A DNA stretch of 64,000 nt from CAVVKW01 sp963761705 (lineage in GTDB: Bacteria; Verrucomicrobiota; Verrucomicrobiia; Chthoniobacterales; JAATET01), in the NCBI GenBank assembly GCA_963761705.1, contig CAVXHK010000001.1, positions 744,001 through 808,000 on the forward strand, written 5' to 3'. The first letter of the stretch is position 1. Each line of letters opens with the position of its first letter. The notes beneath the pieces were generated by a model. It was not told the origin of the DNA and did not search any database. It was given only the letters and a program-made list of their open reading frames with translations. The translations under genes were made by a program, and so were the position numbers. Shown here piece after piece: positions 61,037 to 64,000 of the stretch.

Positions 61037-62506
61037 ATGAATTACCGGGTTCTCCTCAAGGTCCTTGGTCTGCTCGTGCTGTTGGTCGCGGGTGCGATGT
61101 TGATCTGCGAGATCTATGCTGTCATCGCCGACCGCGGGCGCGAAGACGTCGTCCACGACTGGGCGCTGCTCAAGTCGTTCGCCATCGCGGCGGCGCTCGG
61201 TCTGGCTCTCCTGGTTGCTGGGCGCGGCGCTGGCGACGAGATTCTTCGGAAGGAGGGGATGGCCATCGTCGGCCTGGGTTGGCTCATCTCAGCTGTCGTC
61301 GGGGCGATTCCCTACTTGCTCTGCACTCCGCACCTCGATCCGGCGGCGGCCTTTTTCGAGTCGGCGTCAGGTTTTTCGACCACGGGATCGTCGGTCATTT
61401 CAGATCTCGAGCTCTTCCCGCGCTCGATCCTCCTTTGGCGGGCGACGACGCAGTGGCTAGGTGGGATGGGGATCCTGGTGCTCTTCGTGGCGCTGCTGTC
61501 GACGCTCGGGGTGGGGAGTAAATCGCTCTTCCGCAACGAGTCGAGCGCCCAGCTCGGATATGGATTTCACTCCCGCATCCGCGACACGGCCACGCGGCTT
61601 TGGCAGATCTACACGGCGCTCACGATCGTTTGCTTGGTCGGTCTCATGCTGTTGGGACTGTCGTTTTACGATGCGCTCCTCCACGCGTTTGCGGCGATTT
61701 CGACGGGAGGGTTTAGCCCCCAGAACTCGAGCGTGGCGTTTTACGGCAGCGTCTGGATCGAGGTGTGGCTGTCGCTGTTCATGTTCCTCGGGGGAGTGAG
61801 CTTCGTCCTGATGGCGTGGGTGTTCCGCGGAAACTTCCGGCGCCTGCGCGTCGACGAGGAACTGCGGGGCTACGCGTCGATCCTGCTGGTCGCGACGCTC
61901 GTGATCGCGGGCGATCTGATGGTTCGGCGCGGGGCGGAGTTGGGGTCAGCTCTGCGCGACGGGTCGTTTCAGGTCATCTCGGTCATGACGACGACCGGGT
62001 TCGTCTCGGCGGACTTCGACGCGTGGCCGACGCTGTCGAAAGCGATCCTGGTGATGCTCATGTTCATTGGTGGCTGCGCTGGGTCGACGTCGGGGGGGAT
62101 CAAGGTGAGCCGCGTCCTCATCTTCATCAAAACGACGAAACAGCAGTTGGTAAATGCGTTCCGACCGAGTCAGGTCGTTCCGCTGCGGCTCAACGGCATC
62201 GTGCTCGACGAGACGCTGAAGACCAGTGCGGTCTTCTTCGTGGCGCTCACGTGTTTCATCGTCGGCGGGTCGACGTTGGTGATGACGGTGATCGAGCCGC
62301 GGCTGGATCTGTTGAGTAGTTTCGCGTCGGTGGTGGCGACGTTGTTCAACATCGGCCCGGGTCTCGTCGCGGTCGGACCGATGAAGAATTTCGCAGACAT
62401 GCTGCCGGCGACCCACGTGTTTCTGTCGATCTTGATGATTCTCGGGAGGCTGGAATTGTTTGCGCTGCTGGTGTTGTTCATGCCGGCGCTGTGGCGGCGG
62501 TATTGA
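61037..62506 (+). CDS. trkH: Trk potassium uptake channel TrkH
   Basis: A 489-residue membrane protein, ten or so hydrophobic segments. Selectivity-loop segments are ESASGFSTTGSSVISDLE (near residue 112), FAAISTGGFSPQNSSVAF (near 216), FQVISVMTTTGFVSADFDAW and CAGSTSGGIKVSRV (near 351). It forms the K+ pathway together with TrkA, 15 bases upstream. Confidence 0.95.
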   Translation: MNYRVLLKVLGLLVLLVAGAMLICEIYAVIADRGREDVVHDWALLKSFAIAAALGLALLVAGRGAGDEILRKEGMAIVGLGWLISAVVGAIPYLLCTPHLDPAAAFFESASGFSTTGSSVISDLELFPRSILLWRATTQWLGGMGILVLFVALLSTLGVGSKSLFRNESSAQLGYGFHSRIRDTATRLWQIYTALTIVCLVGLMLLGLSFYDALLHAFAAISTGGFSPQNSSVAFYGSVWIEVWLSLFMFLGGVSFVLMAWVFRGNFRRLRVDEELRGYASILLVATLVIAGDLMVRRGAELGSALRDGSFQVISVMTTTGFVSADFDAWPTLSKAILVMLMFIGGCAGSTSGGIKVSRVLIFIKTTKQQLVNAFRPSQVVPLRLNGIVLDETLKTSAVFFVALTCFIVGGSTLVMTVIEPRLDLLSSFASVVATLFNIGPGLVAVGPMKNFADMLPATHVFLSILMILGRLELFALLVLFMPALWRRY

Positions 62507-62539
62507 CGTCGGGCGCTGGTTCGGCTCAGGGTTCCGTCG

Positions 62540-62932
62540 ATGAGAACCTTTGGATTCCTAGCGCTGTCGGTCGTTCTAATCGGAACGTCGGGTTGCTCGA
62601 TGTTCGAGCGCAAGCGGGCGATGACGACGATCGAGACGCTGGTGGCGGCTGGGTTTCAGCAGCGCGTGGCAGACACGCCGGTGCGGGTTGGAATGATGCG
62701 GTCGCTGCCGGCGAACCGCTTGGTTCCGGTGCGAAAAGGTGAGCGGGTCGGCTACGTCTACGCCGATCCGGGGACGTCGACGTTCTACGTGGGCGGACCG
62801 CGGGATTACGAAAAATACCAGGCGCTCAACGCGGAGCTGACCACCGTCGAAGCGAACGACGCGGCGGCACTGAATGCCTGGCCGGTTGGGGAAGAGTGGG
62901 ATTGGGACGAGTTCGAGCCGCTCTGGTGGTAG
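62540..62932 (+). CDS. Small lipoprotein of unknown function
   Basis: A 130-residue protein with a lipoprotein signal peptide (MRTFGFLALSVVLIGTSGCS); the lipobox GTSGC makes Cys19 the lipidated residue. The remainder contains RVGYVYADPGTSTFYVGGPR, a pattern seen in short hypothetical lipoproteins. It follows trkH at 33 bases and may be co-transcribed. No function can be given. Confidence 0.75.
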   Translation: MRTFGFLALSVVLIGTSGCSMFERKRAMTTIETLVAAGFQQRVADTPVRVGMMRSLPANRLVPVRKGERVGYVYADPGTSTFYVGGPRDYEKYQALNAELTTVEANDAAALNAWPVGEEWDWDEFEPLWW

Positions 62933-62934
62933 CT

Positions 62935-62984
62935 ACCATCAGCTGGAAGCCGATGCCCCGTGTCATGGGCTTCCAGCGAATGGT
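62935..62984. terminator. Bidirectional terminator-like hairpin
   Basis: GCTGGAAGCC (62942-62951) pairs perfectly with GGCTTCCAGC (62968-62977), extended by ACCAT/ATGGT further out (62935-62939 and 62980-62984). It sits exactly between the convergent lipoprotein and rsmE stops. There is no long T-run. Confidence 0.65.
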
Positions 62985-62986
62985 TG

Positions 62987-63730
62987 TTAGAACAATTCGT
63001 GTCCGAGCACGCTCAGACAATAGATCGCGGCGGTCTCGGTGCGGAGGATGATCGGGCCGAGGGTGACGGGGCGAGCGCCGTTGCTCTTCGCGAGACCAAG
63101 CTCTGCCGGGGTGAAATCGCCTTCGGGTCCGACGTAGATCGTTAGCTCGGTCGGCGCTGAACCGTTCTGTTCTTCGTAGTCGCGGAGGAGCGCTTTGATC
63201 GGCTGGGCGTCGGCTTGGAGCGAGGCGATGAGGATGAGGCCGGAGGGTTTGGCTTTCTCAAAGTAAGTGCGCGTCGCGACCGGTGTGCTGACCTGCGGGA
63301 GCCAGTTCTGACCGCACTGTTTGCAGGCTTCGAGGGCGACGGTCTGCCATTTCGCCCGTTTACCGGGGAGGTCGGAGGCGTCGAGTTGGACGACGGTGCG
63401 CTCCGAGAGAAGCGGGACGATCTCGGCGGCTCCAAGTTCGACGGCTTTTTGGATGATGAGATCCATGTTCTTCCCCTTCGGAACGGCTTGGCCGAGGGTG
63501 ATGCGGCACTTGAGCGGGGACGATTTGCCACGGTGGACGATGCGGAGGGTGGCGGTCGTCTTGGCGGAGGACTCGATGGTCGCGGTGGCCTCGTGCCCGC
63601 GCCCATCGAAGACGACGATCTTATCGCCGGCGGAGTGGCGGAGGACGTTAAGGCAATGGTGGGCTTCGTCGCCGGTAAGCGTCGGCGTGTCTTGGAGAAG
63701 ATCGTCGGGCGCGAGGAAAAATCGATGCAT
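62987..63730 (-). CDS. rsmE: 16S rRNA m3U1498 methyltransferase
   Basis: About 247 residues from the ATG at 63730 (MHRFFLAPDD). RsmE marks: HHCLNVLRHSAGDKIVVFDG near residue 24, QAVPKGKNMDLIIQKAVELG near 83, IVPLLSERTVVQLDAS near 105, and IYVGPEGDFTPAELGLAKSN with LGPIILRTETAAIYCLSVLG at the end (knotted SPOUT fold). It methylates U1498 of 16S rRNA. It is divergent from gabD. Confidence 0.95.
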   Translation of the reverse strand: MHRFFLAPDDLLQDTPTLTGDEAHHCLNVLRHSAGDKIVVFDGRGHEATATIESSAKTTATLRIVHRGKSSPLKCRITLGQAVPKGKNMDLIIQKAVELGAAEIVPLLSERTVVQLDASDLPGKRAKWQTVALEACKQCGQNWLPQVSTPVATRTYFEKAKPSGLILIASLQADAQPIKALLRDYEEQNGSAPTELTIYVGPEGDFTPAELGLAKSNGARPVTLGPIILRTETAAIYCLSVLGHELF

Positions 63731-63816
63731 GGTTGCCCGGAGGTTAGCGGGGAGAGGTGCCGCAATCCACGGGAAAGTCGGTCGCACAAGTCGGAGGTTT
63801 GCGTTACTTTTCGGGC

Positions 63817-64000
63817 ATGCTCGACCTGCGCGACCCAACGTTACTTCGCACCCAGGCGCTCGTCGGCGGCGAGTGGATCGATTCTGACAATAAAATCCCC
63901 GTCACCAACCCCGCCAGCGGCGAGACGATCGCAACCGTTCCCAGTTTGACGGCGGCTGACGCCGACCGCGCCATCGCGGCAGCGGCTGAGGCGATGCCCG
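63817..64000 (+). CDS. gabD: Succinate-semialdehyde/aldehyde dehydrogenase, N-terminal part
   Basis: The ATG at 63817 opens a frame running off the window: MLDLRDPTLLRTQALVGGEW, then VTNPASGETIATVPSLTAAD, the usual beginning of NAD(P)-dependent GabD-type aldehyde dehydrogenases. The catalytic Cys and Glu lie outside. The exact aldehyde cannot be told. Confidence 0.78.
   Translation, partial: MLDLRDPTLLRTQALVGGEWIDSDNKIPVTNPASGETIATVPSLTAADADRAIAAAAEAMP

Noticed and set aside
1..64000. Transfer RNA, ribosomal RNA or CRISPR loci
   Set aside because: I saw no cloverleaf-like, rRNA-like or spacer-repeat pattern; a covariance-model scan would be needed to exclude small RNAs.

Overview
This 64 kb window is a GC-rich chromosome segment that reads as a member of the phylum Verrucomicrobiota, probably class Opitutae. 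The evidence is a complete Verru_Chthon cassette (four pseudopilin-like proteins described only from this phylum), several PEP-CTERM surface proteins, many DUF1559-like pseudopilins next to polysaccharide-degrading enzymes, and a compact run of housekeeping genes with ATGA overlaps. The exact genus cannot be read from the sequence.

Layout. 1-2.2 kb: the N-terminal end of a transposase, a secreted thermonuclease-like protein and an alpha-E protein. 2.2-5.0 kb: a circularly permuted ATP-grasp protein paired with the alpha-E gene, a truncated PEP-CTERM-type gene and a LuxR-type regulator. 5.1-14.7 kb: a uronate and galactoside operon (beta-galactosidase, tagaturonate epimerase-like protein, MFS symporter, beta-glucuronidase, oligogalacturonide lyase) with a divergent LacI regulator. 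14.7-20.3 kb: a pyruvyltransferase and FAD oxidoreductase pair, a PEP-CTERM protein, an AraC regulator and an alpha/alpha-toroid-like protein. 20.3-23.5 kb and 36.7-39.9 kb: two paralogous copies of a cassette made of a pseudopilin, a small CBM-like secreted protein and a GH-A clan glycosidase carrying the same CBM-like domain; the second copy continues into a sulfatase, a GH115 enzyme and a second LacI regulator. 23.6-28.5 kb: the Verru_Chthon cassette in order D-B-C-A. 28.5-32 kb: a Gfo/Idh/MocA oxidoreductase and two PEP-CTERM proteins, one with a frameshift exactly in its sorting motif. 39.9-46 kb: pheA, scpB, scpA, hpf, a phosphodiester glycosidase, a truncated ExoD and an APC permease. 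46-50.5 kb: a lower-GC island with a D12 adenine methylase, a ParB-like protein and a PD-(D/E)XK-like nuclease, bounded by repeats. 50.6-64 kb: housekeeping genes (rfbA, rpsU, metF, a tgt fusion, amidase, site-2 protease, trkA, trkH, rsmE, the start of gabD).

The most striking signal not explained by gene content is a bipartite element found six times, always on the minus strand and always 47-59 bases before a start codon: a palindromic TTAACGT core, 17 bases, then a TGNGAT-like hexamer. It precedes the beta-glucuronidase operon, both pseudopilin-CBM-GH cassettes, the Verru_Chthon cassette and two PEP-CTERM genes. It therefore appears to define a regulon joining acidic polysaccharide degradation with pseudopilin-like and surface-sorted proteins. 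Two LacI paralogues encoded in the window are candidate regulators; an alternative sigma factor is the competing explanation.
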